A stretch of DNA of 64,000 bases, taken from assembly GCA_010094025.1 (NCBI GenBank), contig ML991793.1, positions 124,001 through 188,000 on the forward strand, read 5' to 3'. This DNA is from Viridothelium virens (lineage: Eukaryota; Ascomycota; Dothideomycetes; Trypetheliales; Trypetheliaceae). This document shows, one piece after another, positions 22,760 through 34,678 of this stretch. Both the position numbers and the translations under genes were made by a program. The notes under the pieces were generated by a model that saw nothing but the letters and a program-made list of their open reading frames with translations, made no database searches and was not told where the DNA came from. Position 1 is the stretch's first letter. Each line of letters starts with the position of its first letter.

Positions 22760-23467
22760 TTAGAAAATGAGAGTGGTACTGACCGGTAGTGAGGCACCAG
22801 ATTTGGGCGGTATCGCCTCTAGCTCGACATTGGCGCAGTTCGAAAGCTCATTGGGCGTCGAGAAACCATACGCAAGACAGTAGGCATAGGCATTGAGGCT
22901 GATACGATTCTAAGCGAAGGTCCATATGCAGGGATGGATACAGGAAACTAAAAAGCACATCAGATATTACTTACGCATATTGACTGCATGATTCGTATTC
23001 GTCCAATTCATCAGCACAGTTGGATGCTTGCAGTGGGGCAATGTATGATGCTGTACAGTAGTGCAGACTCGATAGCTCCTCGTTGCACCAAGAGAGCTGA
23101 GAGGCCTGTACATCAGATGCTCTGGAGCAGCACGCGGCCCTTAGCATTGTGATCTTTCTCGAAGGATATCTTGTGTAACTCACAATGAATTCGCGCAGTC
23201 TGCTAGGTCATTCTGTGGGTTCACTTCGCATGCTGCAGAAACAAGCTACAGTATGTTAGCAGGCAATCGAAAAATCCGAATAGTACAACAAACTTGGGCT
23301 GTTGAATGGAACGAGGCTTGTCGTTTCCGTACGACCGCGCCATAATCATGACGATGCCGCGGAACATGACGACCTTGTGACACATTGCCTTGCCGCGGAT
23401 GACGTGCCAGCGAACTAGACGCTGCGGAGGAAACGACAAGTAAGACAACCAAGGCAAGATGCTGCAT
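22760..23467 (-). CDS. Small secreted cysteine-rich protein (model, 3' end uncertain)
   Basis: Four exons, 23467-23294, 23245-23184, 23121-22975 and 22898-22760, give 173 residues. The start MQHLALVVLLVVSSAASSSL is a clear signal peptide, followed by a basic segment ending VVRKRQA that could be a Kex2-type processing site. The rest has many evenly spaced cysteines: ACEVNPQNDLADCANSL, LSWCNEELSSLHYCTASYI, SNCADELDEYESCSQYAL and AYAYCLAYGF. I do not recognise the fold. All internal junctions keep frame and use GT...AG; a donor (GTCAGT) at 22783 could splice on to further exons instead of ending here. Effector or wall role is possible but unproven. Confidence 0.5.
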
Positions 23468-23838
23468 GACTATCCACGAGCGACTGATACCTGGGAAACG
23501 GCTTCCAGGGTAACGAAAGTCTGCAATGAAGGAAGAATGGTGAAAAAGAATGATAGCTTTATTCGTTGCCATGACAGTGGCTTTAATCAATTAATTATAC
23601 TCTTGTCTTAATGAGATGGTGTTGTAAAAGAAAGTCAGGAATGCCATCGCACTGGCAACGGGGAATGCAGGCGGGCCGCAGTTCAAGCGGACCCGTCGCA
23701 ACAAATCATATGTACAGTTGAGATAGCTATGCACAATATTAACAGCTCAGACCTTTTCTCTGGCTGAGGCAAAATCAAAACAAAGAAGGAATGTCCAACG
23801 CTGGGCGTTGATAGCATCGTATCCAATTTTGGCAGCGC
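23468..23838. other. Spacer upstream of the secreted protein gene
   Basis: Holds the 3' flank of the PNGase A gene and the promoter of the secreted protein. Nothing else is seen. Confidence 0.45.
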
Positions 23839-26023
23839 TCATTTGCGTCGACTTGCTGCTTTCGAGCCAGGTGGACCCCGGCCGAGCATGCTTCTTGTCC
23901 CGCTCCCGGCAAAGTCATTCATACTGGGCGAATTGAAGTGAGCTGGGCGAATTGAATGGCCAATTACCGTTTCATCGTCTTCAATAACAGTACTATTGTC
24001 AGCTTCAACGTGCCGGCGGAATAGCTCCGATGTTGACACGACTTGTGGAGGGCTCTCCGCATTGCCAGAATCTGAGGTCACAACACCGGCAAATACCATG
24101 TCTTGGACCGTGGTTCCGAAGCTAAAAGATGTGTTCGAGGTTTGATTGGAGAAGTAGGTGGCGGTACCGTTCTGTGTTGTTTGTAGCAAGCTGCCTTGGA
24201 ATGCCGGGTATTGATTCTGGACAGCCTCGACCGGTTCGAAAGACTCGAGACCGGTAGGGAACACTGCCTGCCCGATAGTCTGGACATCCCTGCCTCGAAG
24301 AACATTGGCGAAAATTGTGATGTTATCGCGGACGGTCCCGTATACGCTGAAAGCGTATAACGGATAATTGAGACTCCTTGAGTAATTCAAGGAAGACAAA
24401 TCTTCACCGCTTGTTGACTGGTTATTGACTTGCGTATTACCCGCGGCTGTGAAGTTACCAAAGTTAGAATAGGTAAGATTTTGACTCCATGAAGCAGTTT
24501 GTGAGCCGTTTGCCGTATTGATGGTTGACACAAACGAGATTGATCTTTGCGCATTCACTTGATAGGTAAGAGTTTCGTTGGTTCCATTAGGAAGTTTCCC
24601 GACAGAAGATGATAATTGGAAAACCGGGTCAGGAGTAGTCGCCAGGGGCCCAGAGCCAGTTGTCACTGATCCTTCAGGATCGAGCCAAAGAAAAATCTTT
24701 CCGGTGACAGGCCAATTGCTACCTACCGTTTCCGCCAGGACACCAGTGCCATTACCTGTATCATTTATGCCCGACACTCGTATTTCAAAGGAGTGCGCAG
24801 CACCGTCACAAAGCAGTGGGAGAAAGGGAGTGATGTCAATCTCGTCCTCACGGAGGTCAAAGGCATCAATCCCGACGATCCTGCTGTTGTCAGCGCTAAT
24901 GATACAATATGATAGATGTTACACTTGAATTGACACATACGGACGCCATAGCCCTGGAACTACTCCACCAGTGCTGCGAGACTTTCATTAGTAGGAAATT
25001 AAAAATTTGAGAGAGAGACGTACAAGATGATGGGAAAAGGCCATGCCACCCCGGCGAGCATGCCATCGATGAACAACTGTAGCTCACGGAAAGGCGAGAA
25101 GCCATAGAGTGCGCCGGTCTGCGGGAATGTTTGCGTATCAGAAGACAGCACATTACTCCACCAAAACTCTTCTTCAGCCTGACCACAGGCGGCAATGGTG
25201 AAAACGGCTCGACGGATGTTTTGAGGCAGCGTCAGGGTATTGGTGGCATTATCCACTGGGAACGTGAATACACTCGGTGCGTTTGACGCTGATTGTCTGG
25301 CAGAAACTGGAAAGATCAAGTCTGCAGGGGGGTCAGAGTCGCCGGCAGTGAAGAAGGAGGCGGTCAAAGTAGCGTTGTACGGCGCAGTGTAAATGTTGTT
25401 AATGAGATTTCCGAGATCAAAGATGATCTTCTGCTGTTGCTGAAAGAGCGTTAAATAGTTAGTGACATCCTTCAAATAAGTCCAGCGAATGCCAATGGAG
25501 GTGGGTTCAGCTGTTGATGTACGCCATATTTCTGTGTCCCCGAAATACAGCGTCCCCAAACGATCGAATTGGCGCCCTGCTGAGGTCACGGTGAAGTTCA
25601 GTGTGATTCGATTGAAAGAGCAGGATGGAGGGGTATAATTCCCTGCACGTTCCTTAGCTTAGCAACGCGTCGTGGTGGAATTCTCGTGTTCCACTTACCG
25701 ACGAAAGGGGCTCCATAGCTATTCGCGAACGAGTACACCATCAAAACCTCCTGGCATGATGTGGCGTTGCTGACTGGAGCCACATCCGTTGTTGTCGATG
25801 AGCCATCTGTAAGGCTCAGACTCCCATTGGAAGAGGCGATGAGAACGGGTGGGTAAACTTGAAAGTCTTGCAGGAGTGGTGCAGTAAGATCGACATCATG
25901 CTTTTGAAGAGTATGAGAGGACAAGTGCGGAACAATAGAGGTGCTGGTCGAATCAATGGCTAAGGAGCTCACAGCGAAACCGATCGTGATTACAGCGACC
26001 CATGCAAAGCGTTGTAACCCCAT
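23839..26023 (-). CDS. Secreted peptide-N-glycosidase A-type amidase (PNGase A family)
   Basis: Family of peptide-N4-(N-acetyl-beta-glucosaminyl)asparagine amidase A, which removes N-glycans from glycopeptides. Exons 26023-25699, 25642-25024, 24973-24941 and 24880-23839 give 672 residues. GLQRFAWVAVITIGFAVSSL is a signal peptide or anchor. Family blocks: EVLMVYSFANSYGAPFVG, NYTPPSCSFNRITLNF, FTGGVVPGLWRP joined across a 33-bp micro-exon and intron to IVGIDAFDLREDEIDITPFL, then FLPLLCDGAAHSFEIRVSGI. The protein has many Asn-X-Ser/Thr sites, consistent with secretion. The third acceptor was chosen over an earlier AG because it restores RPIVGIDAFD as in the family. An upstream in-frame ATG exists; the one at 26023 directly precedes the signal sequence. 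Confidence 0.88.
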
Positions 26024-26390
26024 ACGGGGCAAGGATAAGGATGATCTGTCCCGCAGCGAACCTACAACCCCGCAATCAGTCACCACCATTGCATCCCGGT
26101 CCGCCAAATAATCTCCACGAAAGCCAGGAAATCCCATCACGGCGAGCGTTTCCGAACCCGCGCCAAACTTACGCCACAGCCTGATAGCACCGAACCACTC
26201 GCAGCAGGAACGCCACACTCGTGCAGGTATGCAATCGCCGAATGCGCGACAACGAATGACGCTAAACCCTGCGGTTTGACAGCCCTGTGTTGGATGACAG
26301 TCAGCAGCCTCGTTCCGAAATGTGAAGCATGCAGGTCGCATGACACACTGCAGCGGCCAAGGTTTTTACCTTCTGGAAGCAAGCTGTGCC
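26024..26390. other. Spacer between PNGase A gene and upstream small gene
   Basis: Promoter region of the PNGase A gene; open frames here appear spurious. Confidence 0.4.
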
Positions 26391-26777
26391 TTAATGACCG
26401 TTTGCTGCGTGGTAATGCCTCCAAAAGCGTTCAATAGCTGCCCGGGAAATGGCCGAGTCTCTCGGGTTTCGTTCGAAGCGGGCTCGATAGTAATTGAATA
26501 AGGACAGTTCGTCCTTGGTCATCAAATAAGATTGTGGCTGCTGCAGGATCCGACCCCAGGTGTTTGCCAGTTCTCGTTCTAGATATGCTGATATCGCGGG
26601 ATCGAGCGAACCTTCGCTATTACGGGCGACGTCCAAAGCTCTCTGTAGAGTGAGAACACCCACACCGTTAGTGTCTGCACCATTGCCCATGCTGGAATAT
26701 TGAATACGAGACGATGATTGAGGAAGATGGGAATCAGAACGATATCGAGAGCGGGGTGGAGGAACGGGGCAAGGCAT
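26391..26777 (-). CDS. Conserved-looking small soluble protein, unknown function
   Basis: Single-exon frame of 128 residues. A Pro/Ser/Arg-rich N-terminus leads into a compact helical part (GVGVLTLQRALDVARNSEGS, AISAYLERELANTWGRIL, LTKDELSLFNYYRARFE), ending FWRHYHAANGH. This looks like a genuine folded fungal protein, but I cannot name the family. The ATG at 26777 is the first true ATG; another at about 26690 (MGNGADTNG) is possible. Confidence 0.6.
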   Translation of the reverse strand: MPCPVPPPRSRYRSDSHLPQSSSRIQYSSMGNGADTNGVGVLTLQRALDVARNSEGSLDPAISAYLERELANTWGRILQQPQSYLMTKDELSLFNYYRARFERNPRDSAISRAAIERFWRHYHAANGH

Positions 26778-29700
26778 GGTGACGATGCGGTGAGAGAGAA
26801 GCAAAGATAGAAATACACAGGTGAAATGAATGGCCTTGGCAGATGGCAGTTATGAATCGTAGATGGCTCACCCTGGACAATTACCTGCTCAGGCTTCTTC
26901 TGCCAGGAGCAACCGGGGGGGGGGGGGTTTCTCTTTCACAGAGTCAGCTGTGGTAGTTCTGCTTCAGGATAGTCTAAGAGCTAGGGAGTAGGAAAGAGAG
27001 GCTCAAACGCACGCTTGCGGTAAGCCCGGCAGAGGCCCAACGGCCGAATCCGCTAAGAAAAGGCGGTAATAATAGAAAGATGGGGAGACGGGTCCAAAAC
27101 CTCGTTGCCGAGCAGGCGGATGAGATTGTTTTGTCTCTCAACCGCGTTAAAGTTCTGCACCCTGCTCGTTGTTGAAGTAAGCCTTTGACGGTGACTGCGG
27201 AGAGACAGTCACAGACGGCCTTTTGAGGCTCGGTTAAACACCTCCCTAATAGAGAATGCATGACGCCTTGCCTCGAGTGCTATCTTTCGCTGCCTCTGCA
27301 CCGGGAAGTCCCCGTCATGGTCGATCTGCAGGGCAAATCATCGCCAACACCATCGAGGGGTAACAGGGGATAAATGGGTAGGGGTGCGTGGTGTAACCTT
27401 ATTCCTCCCAGGAGACATGGCAGGTCTGGCTGACTCGTCAGAGTTGAACTTAATCCAAAGTCAGCAAAACTGAGCTAGAATTAGTGCCCGGTGTCTCCAA
27501 GTAGCAAGCTCCTCGACTCGAGCCAGAAACTTGTAGCGGAAGGATTCTGTGCCTGGGCAGTTCGTGGAGCACTCCGTACTTGTGGCCTGCTGCCGAAAGC
27601 TCTAGCGCGAGGTGACAACTGATGGCTCAACGGTGCGATGGTGCGCGCTCGACGTTGACGTTACGTCAGGCCAGCACGTGAAGTCCCAACCCACCCAACC
27701 CATCGTGTCCGTCAAGCCCGTCTTGCCTAAACGAGACGTGCCCATTAACCTGACCACTTTAATTCGCGCCCCACCACTTGCGCCCGCCACTCCCCTCTCT
27801 CTGCGCACGCGTCTTCGGCGCTTGCCTCGCTCCAAGCTGATAACGGATTTTCTTCGGAAAATAAGAGTTTTTTTTCTTTCTTGTCTCGGTTCCGATTGGC
27901 CGGTCGGAAGCTAGTCACGGGATCCAGCAGAGCTCCTGTGTGTCCTGCGTGGTCGTCTTTCGGAAGAGATCTTCGGAAGGGCACAAGGGATGGATTAGTG
28001 TTGTTAGAGGGAAGCACGTCGCCGCTGTTCATGCACTCATTTCACATCTATAGCGGCCAACGGGGGTTTTACTCACCGTAGGCACTGTTGAATGACATGA
28101 GTATCTCGCTGCTGTGTATCACCTGGATTCGGCAGCCAGGGACAGCGCTGACTAGTGGGAAGCGGACAGTGGGGTTTGCGGCATGGCTTTGGACGATTCG
28201 TCAAGGGAAAACGCCTCAATCTGCCCTTTCTTGGTTGCTGGAATTTCCAAGGGACACAACATCCCAATGCTTCCGGCGCGCAACATCAGCATTGGCTGCC
28301 TCGAATCACTAGACAGGGCGCGTTCCATCTTGGCCACCTTAGCGACCGTTCTAGCAAGACCATCCATGGTCGCAACGGTCTGACATCCTTCTCCACACGT
28401 TCCTTCTGCAGCCTTCTTCATGTTCCCAGCCCGCCAAATGCACCAAATTGAGACTGCCTTGCGTTAGTTGCTGCAGACTGGATCCTCCAGGCGATCAGCA
28501 AAGGACATGCGGTGATGCGGTGTACGTGGTAGATCCAGTTGTGGACTCGTACAGTATCTGAAACTACGTTATGAATCATGCTATCCTGACGCGAGTCAGA
28601 CCTCCTTTCACGCATCACTCGCGGTAATAACTGTCTCCCTATTCACATTGCATAGGTTTTCTTTTCTGCATGATAATTGAAAAGTGGTATAATTTCCGGC
28701 TGTCTGGTCCAATTTGCTCTTGAGCAGATATCCAACCACTGCATCTGGAGAAAACAAGATTTGCGCCAGAAGATCACTTTTCTTGAAATGCCCCGGGTTC
28801 GAAGTAGATGCGTCTTATTCTAAGAGCTCCCAAGGCCCTGATGCCCTAAGCCGTCCATAGAGGTGCCAAAGGCTAGGTAGGTAGGCACGGTAGGTAAGGT
28901 TTTTCTAGAAGTCCACTCTCATGCGGCTAGCGGAGCCCTACGCGCGGAAACCATGGGACTAGGTGCCAGGCCAGGTTGACTGCTCATTAACAAGGGTAAA
29001 GCATTTGTCCCGCCAGGTGAGAGAGACGCACAGTGGTGTGACAGCAGCCTTTCCTTAGTACATGTCTGGGTCGGAACCTTAATTGCAATTGCATCCATGT
29101 ACGCATCTACACCGCAAGGCCGCTCGATCAGACTAGAAATTTCGTACGTGCTTCGGCTTATTCCGGATCAATTTAAGAAGGTCAAGAGACGTGCTGTAGT
29201 CGAGGTCGGAGGTGGTCGTTAGACGAGGCTTTGCCTTGCCGCTGCATTAATCCCGGCATCTAGCGGGGACCAGGAAAGCTTCTGGTTGTAGCGGAAAGTC
29301 ACCAAAAGTCGTCTTCACCGGGCATCTGGTAGCTCGTCTAGCCGCCCAGTCGGCAAGATTTCCGTGTCGGTTATCCCCTGAGGGGTAGCGGATTTGGCAC
29401 CAGTGTTAAACTGTTTTCATCCGTGACGGCAGATTCGCTCATCCATCGGGCGACATGCCTTGATACCTTTATCGGAAAGTACAAAGTGGCACCACAAGGC
29501 GAACAGTAACCTGCAAGTTATAATGCATTGCCACGTCTAGCAAACAGCATTGTCAAGGCTACTACTTCTCACGCTCAGACTTTGTGGACCCACATCTTAC
29601 GAATCCCTCGTATCCACCATTGACGATGCCAAGATATCGCAATCGGCATTTTCCGAATTAATTGTAGGCCTCTAATCTTATTATGATCTCGAAAAGGGTC

Positions 29701-30573
29701 GCAAGATGCATCTTCTTCATGCGTGGTCGTTGTCTTGAAGTTTTTAAGCTTGCTTGCCCAATAAGATCACCATGACTGCGGCCGCATCGGAAAGGTAGCA
29801 CTGAAGATGACATGAAAGTTTACAAATTGGTGTAAACCTTCTTTTTTCTCAACAACATGCCGATGATGTCTGCCGCTATATTGGACTCGGGAGTTCATCA
29901 TACCGGACTCTCACGAGGTTCGACAAACGAAGCAGGACCACTAGGTGCAGAAGGACTGAGCATTTTGCCCAATCCAGTCTCCCAGGAAGTAGACCCGTGT
30001 GACGCCGCTCAGTGCTAACTAATGTATGAAGAGAGCTCTATACCATTTGCGTTATTCTTGTCCGGTGCTTGTGGGAATTCAGGTTTTCTTTAGTGGTTGA
30101 GAGGTCCACAGTTCCGATGGAAGATGCCCAGGTGCCTAAATGAAATCGGCTCACAGAGCAAATTTGGCAATTTAATGGCGTAAGCTTGAAACTGCGAGCA
30201 CACAATGAAGGATTCTTGCTCTGACCGTGCTGCCGTCAAAATTTATCCTAAGTCAAGCCGGACTACAGAAACCTTTGCCGATATATCGAAGCATTATACA
30301 TTGGAGCAAAGTAAGGGAACATGATATCAATACGAAGTATTCAGCGGAGATTGAAATGATAGAAAAAGGCAAGGAGACCCGAAGACCCGGGACCGGGAAA
30401 ACTTCGGCGGATGGGGTCGTCAACTTCTTCTCCTTCCTCAGCACTGTGGTAAATGGGCTGAATGCTTATGGTCATCGTCGCCTGGTTTTGATATCCTGAA
30501 TCACATTTTTCTTTCCTTACGACCCTGTTGTGCTCTCTTATAGGACCACGAGAGAGTTATAGCCTGCACTCTA
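26778..30573. other. Long gene-poor region
   Basis: Nearly 3.8 kb with no gene I can support. It includes a run of 13 G (26915-26927), TTACGTCA and CACGTG sites near 27661-27680, repeated GGTAGGTA near 28875-28899, and an 89-codon minus-strand frame (28152-28421) of uncertain status. No transposon ends or long repeats were seen. Confidence 0.5.
26915..26927. repeat. Poly-G run (13 G)
   Basis: Uninterrupted G tract about 140 bp upstream of the small gene that starts at 26777; its length in the assembly may be unreliable. Confidence 0.8.
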
Positions 30574-31371
30574 ATGAGCTCCAGCTTGCCGAGCATCCGG
30601 CGCAATGCTCTTTCCCAGTATCGGCACTGGCTTTCCTTCTGCAATCTCTCTAGTCCAGCTTCACTGAGAAGCTTTAGCCGCTTCAAGCAAACTCCAAGAT
30701 TTCCATCAACTATTCGAACAGTTCAGCTCTCTACCAGATCTCCATGGCCTCGATTTCCAAGAAGGCCACAAAACGTACGATTCAATGGTTCCAAACCCAC
30801 ACCGGACCCAACCCCTAACCTGGGGAGTCCTGAGCCTCAGCTCACATATTCGCAACGCTTCAGAAAACTGGGAAGAGAGTATGGGTGGTCGGCCATGGGG
30901 ATATATTTTGCGCTGTCGGCTCTCGACTTCCCTTTCTGCTTCCTAGCTGTGCGACTTTTGGGCACGGAACGGATAGGCCATTGGGAGCATGTCGCCGTAG
31001 AGGGGTTCTGGAAAATTCTCGAAGTGCCATTTCCCAATATCCGAGAATCTAAAGTAAATGCTGAAGAGACGGGACCCGAAGGCGAAGCTATTGTGAGGGA
31101 AAGTGTAGGCTGGGGCGTAGAAGAAGCCGAAGCCGAGAATCGGAGCGATAGAGCCTGTAAGCAAAGTTGGGCCGATGTGTTACGTGTATAGTCTACTGAC
31201 CGCAGTATAGCGATCTGGACCCAGCTGGCGCTGGCTTACGCCATCCATAAATCGTTCATATTCATACGCTTGCCCTTCACTGTAGCTATAACTCCAAAAG
31301 TGGTTAAGACCCTGAGAGGTTGGGGCTGGGACATTGGGAAGCGAAAGGCCAAGGCGGTAGGGAAACCATAG
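30574..31371 (+). CDS. DUF1279 (Nat2/FAM210-type) mitochondrial membrane protein
   Basis: Exons 30574-31156 and 31211-31371 give 247 residues. An Arg/Ser-rich N-terminus without acidic residues is a likely mitochondrial presequence. The DUF1279 domain is clear: RKLGREYGWSAMGIYFALSA, LDFPFCFLAVRLLGTERIGH and, after the intron, SIWTQLALAYAIHKSFIFIR with TPKVVKTLRGWGWDIGKRK. Family members are inner-membrane proteins with roles in mitochondrial protein expression or quality control; the exact role here is unknown. The intron uses donor GTAAGC, branch CTGAC and acceptor TATAG, chosen over the first AG because only it restores the domain frame. Confidence 0.9.
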
Positions 31372-31774
31372 ATGATAGACTATTCTGTCGGATCGACTCC
31401 GATCCTCACTGTAAGATATGTATGACTGCTAATTATACTGCTCATGTCACTGCTCCTTGATCACGGGATAGCTTTGATTCAACACGATTCTCGGGAGCTG
31501 AAAACTTCGTCGTGATTCATTCAGCTGGTTGGCCTTGCGCCTTAAGACACTACCTCTGGGCAAGTTGTTCGTCTCACTTTCCGCAAGCAGATATCCTGCT
31601 TGTGAGACGGACGTCCAGAGACCGTTCAGAATCCCGAGTGTCCCCCAGAAAGTCATTCTTGTACAAAGGAAACTCTGAAGAAGTAGAGCATTCGTCACTT
31701 AAGTAACTATACTCTCATTCACCACAGAAAGTCACGATGCAAATTCATCATCCACGTCAACGAGCACATGCTCC
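31372..31774. other. Intergenic spacer
   Basis: About 400 bp holding the 3' flank of the DUF1279 gene; nothing else recognised. Confidence 0.4.
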
Positions 31775-32904
31775 ATGCCACGCCACCACCTCAAAAAGGG
31801 CAAACTAAGTTGTGCAAGGTATAGTGTGCCCGCCATGTCCATAGACAAATCCACAGAAACTCTTTGTTCTCCTTGGGCACCAAATTCAGTCATTGGACAA
31901 GTAAATCCTTCAAATCGGAGTTTCACCAGCGTATTATACTTGCCACGACCCTTCAGGACTGGCTCACTGCCATGTCTGAAGGACTTCCAGTCCCGCTGCT
32001 CCCACAAAATGAGAGAATTAGGAGGTGGGTTTTGGATACTGCAGCTGCTCAAGCGGCTGATGGATCAAGACGTTCGACTTCTCCCTGGCCTCAACATGCG
32101 CCTCGAACAATCATCAGTGAAGCCGAGTATCAGCTGGCCCAGGCTTGTTCACGAAATTTAGAGATCGATCAGTATGTGATAGCCCAAGGATGTTCAAAGT
32201 TGCTTTCTAGCACAGACAGGGATTCTTTCCGAGATCCGACACTTGACGTGGGTTGCCTAGATGGCTCTCGCCCTTCGGAATGTCCTGGAGCTCCTGTGTT
32301 GGATAATCGTGCAAGTCCAGCGACAATCAGCCCAGTGGATTCAGCAATGTGGCCACAATGTACGATACAGAGTCCTGACACAAAGGACTTACTTAGCTGT
32401 GGAGAGCAAGTGTGTAAAGATGATTTTCTGAACGAGAGAAGGGGGCATGAAGACACCATGAACATCAACCAAGCTCTTCCGGAGACCTCCGAGCACTCTG
32501 CGATCGATCCGACCCGAACTTTAGCTTCTCCAAGCAGAACGAACGGAAATGCAGCGCGAATCGGTACCCAAGATACTGAGCTAGAAATGCAAAGCCCGAC
32601 TGCGTACTCGCCTTCGGTCTATTCTAGACAGACCCATGAGACAGATGATCGGGATAACGGCATTTCAGTCAATTGTCCGTATGAAGCTCTTCCGGAACGT
32701 GGGCAGAGTGGGCCCATGGATACAAGCATTATCCCGAGAATTGGGGATCGGATGGTGGGCTTTCATTGTGCTCGACAGCAGGTCATGGTAGGTCCTTTCG
32801 CTACTACAGATCTCCAAAGAATTGTCAACTCATACTTCAATGATTCAGGTCCAGCGTCGAATTGCAACACCTACTGTGCCTGCAGGATGTCTTGCTATCA
32901 CTGA
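31775..32904 (+). CDS. Hypothetical protein
   Basis: Exons 31775-31900 and 31957-32904 give 357 residues. The long second frame (over 300 codons) is unlikely by chance. The first exon was added because a GTAAAT donor at 31901 and a CTTCAG acceptor at 31956 join it in phase. The product has no signal peptide or membrane segment. The N-terminal part (NERIRRWVLDTAAAQAADGS, IISEAEYQLAQACSRN) may be helical and the rest is Ser/Thr/Pro-rich and disordered. Start is uncertain: another ATG at 31835 would be possible. The C-terminal CNTYCACRMSCYH may reflect an unrecognised last intron. Confidence 0.5.
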
Positions 32905-34678
32905 CTCGGGGCGGTCCCCAATGCTGGGCAATAGCGCATTGCGACGCGCTTCCCGGATCGTACGTAAAACATGCACTATGGCTGAAGGGTTGCTAATTCT
33001 TCGAAGCTCGCACAAGGTCCGAAGAGCGCCCTGAACTTCCTGCGTAGGTCGAAAGAAGAGAAAATAACTTCCATGCTAGATGGCTGGTGGGTTGACCGAG
33101 ACTTCTTGCCTCGTTCCGCGTAACGCCATAATCTAGGAAGAATGTTGACTTCCTTCATGAACGAGAAAGAGAAGACTCTGCACGTTATTGAAACAGGGAG
33201 AGTTATGGGCAGAGTGGGTCATTTCCATCAGTAGAGCGACGTTCGCTCCGGGGTTTAATAATATTGTAAAGATATCTTTGTCACGACAAGCCTGGGGGCA
33301 TTGTCATCGCGTGCGGGAAATTCTATTGTTTCATGCCTTTGAGCACAGGAACAGCACGAGGAGCAGATCTCGTCAAAAGGAGCTGCTGATGTACTCGTAT
33401 GGAGCATTGGGGCCTTGTCCACGGAGTACTGGCTAATGTGTCGATAGACGAAAGGTGATTGCATAATTCCCTCCGGATTTCAGCTGTCTCTATTTAGTTA
33501 TCGCCGCAGAGTTAAAAGTGATGTTGGCAACGCCTCAGTCGTCATCTCAAAGAGCCGGCAAAAATAGCTTTCGTGGACGGAATGACCGTACTCCGTCAGG
33601 GGTAGCCTGCCTGTCCCTACAGAGTACTGCGAAATTACTGTTAAGGGGCAGCTGGGAGGTACCTAACCCAATTTACGTATGCACGTGCTGCGTACCAAAG
33701 TCCAGAATTATTCTTTTTTTGTGCTCTGTAAGGTGCTCCGAACGGTGGTACGGAATAATACCAACGGCTGCGTTTAGCATGTCAATCAAACGATTCAACG
33801 GTGATCCCAGTTGAGCACAACGGCAAGATCGATAACAATCGCGATCAGAAATGATAGGCTTGGTCATAGCGTCTCCTGGCTTCCGTCGTGGTGTGGTGGT
33901 GAGGCTTTTGAGAGTGGAGCACGGCAATTGTTTGGGTAGAGGGATTTAGCGATTGGCCGCGTGAGGCGCTTTGTTTTTTAACCCCTGCTCATCCCATTTC
34001 CGACCCGCACGCGCTTGGCCGGGGATTAGGTCTCAGCACGTTTCCATTGGCCCCATCGAAGTGTTTCCATGCTTCTTGTTCCTGACCTTTACTCCATCAA
34101 GACAGAATCGCCGACTGAGGCACTGGGTAAACCAGGCACATCAGGGACAAGCAGTCCGCCATTGGCCTTGCAATGCTAGAGCCTGTCAATCAGGAGCTTA
34201 GCCTGCGCAAGAGCACAATTATCCAATTGCACCCCGATCCTTCGGCATGACCCCTGCGCATTCACTCTTGCTGGACTGCATTCCACCCTCCAACTCTGCT
34301 TTCAATCACACTTCTCTCCTCACCACCGCCAAAACCCGCCAGAAACACCAGCGGCGACGACTGCCCGTCGGCGATCATTCACTCTTTACTACTAACCAAA
34401 GTCATTCTTTCCCACATATTTACGACATTAATTGTTTGGTACTTGTTTACTTGTATTAGCTATTTACTGCCCGCCCCTTTAACGTCTATCCTTTCCCGCG
34501 TCTTGCATTTCGAACTTATCGTCCCATGATTTAAGGCTCAGACAAACATAATTCTCAATCGAACGCCTTCTCCCTGAAGAGCCATCCCGCTCGATAACCA
34601 TATAACTGGATACTCGTAATTGGTCTCCCAGTTCTTGAGTAAATCGACGGGCTTGGACTGCTTCAGGCACTCAACAAC
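32905..34678. other. Gene-poor region upstream of the Skg6-type gene
   Basis: About 1.8 kb without a supported gene. It contains AGGTACCT at 33657-33664. The final few hundred bases are C/T-rich (34240-34400), as in a fungal promoter or 5' leader. Confidence 0.45.

Noticed and set aside
28152-28421. 89-codon minus-strand frame in the gene-poor region
   Set aside because: Plausible composition (TVATMDGLARTVAKVAKMER), but no neighbouring exons, domain or splice context could be found.
28780-28830. GGGTTCGAAG as a possible tRNA T-loop
   Set aside because: No acceptor stem or D-arm at the right distances.
26778-30573. Possible transposon in the long gene-poor stretch
   Set aside because: No terminal repeats, no transposase-like frame and no strong AT-rich RIP signature were seen.
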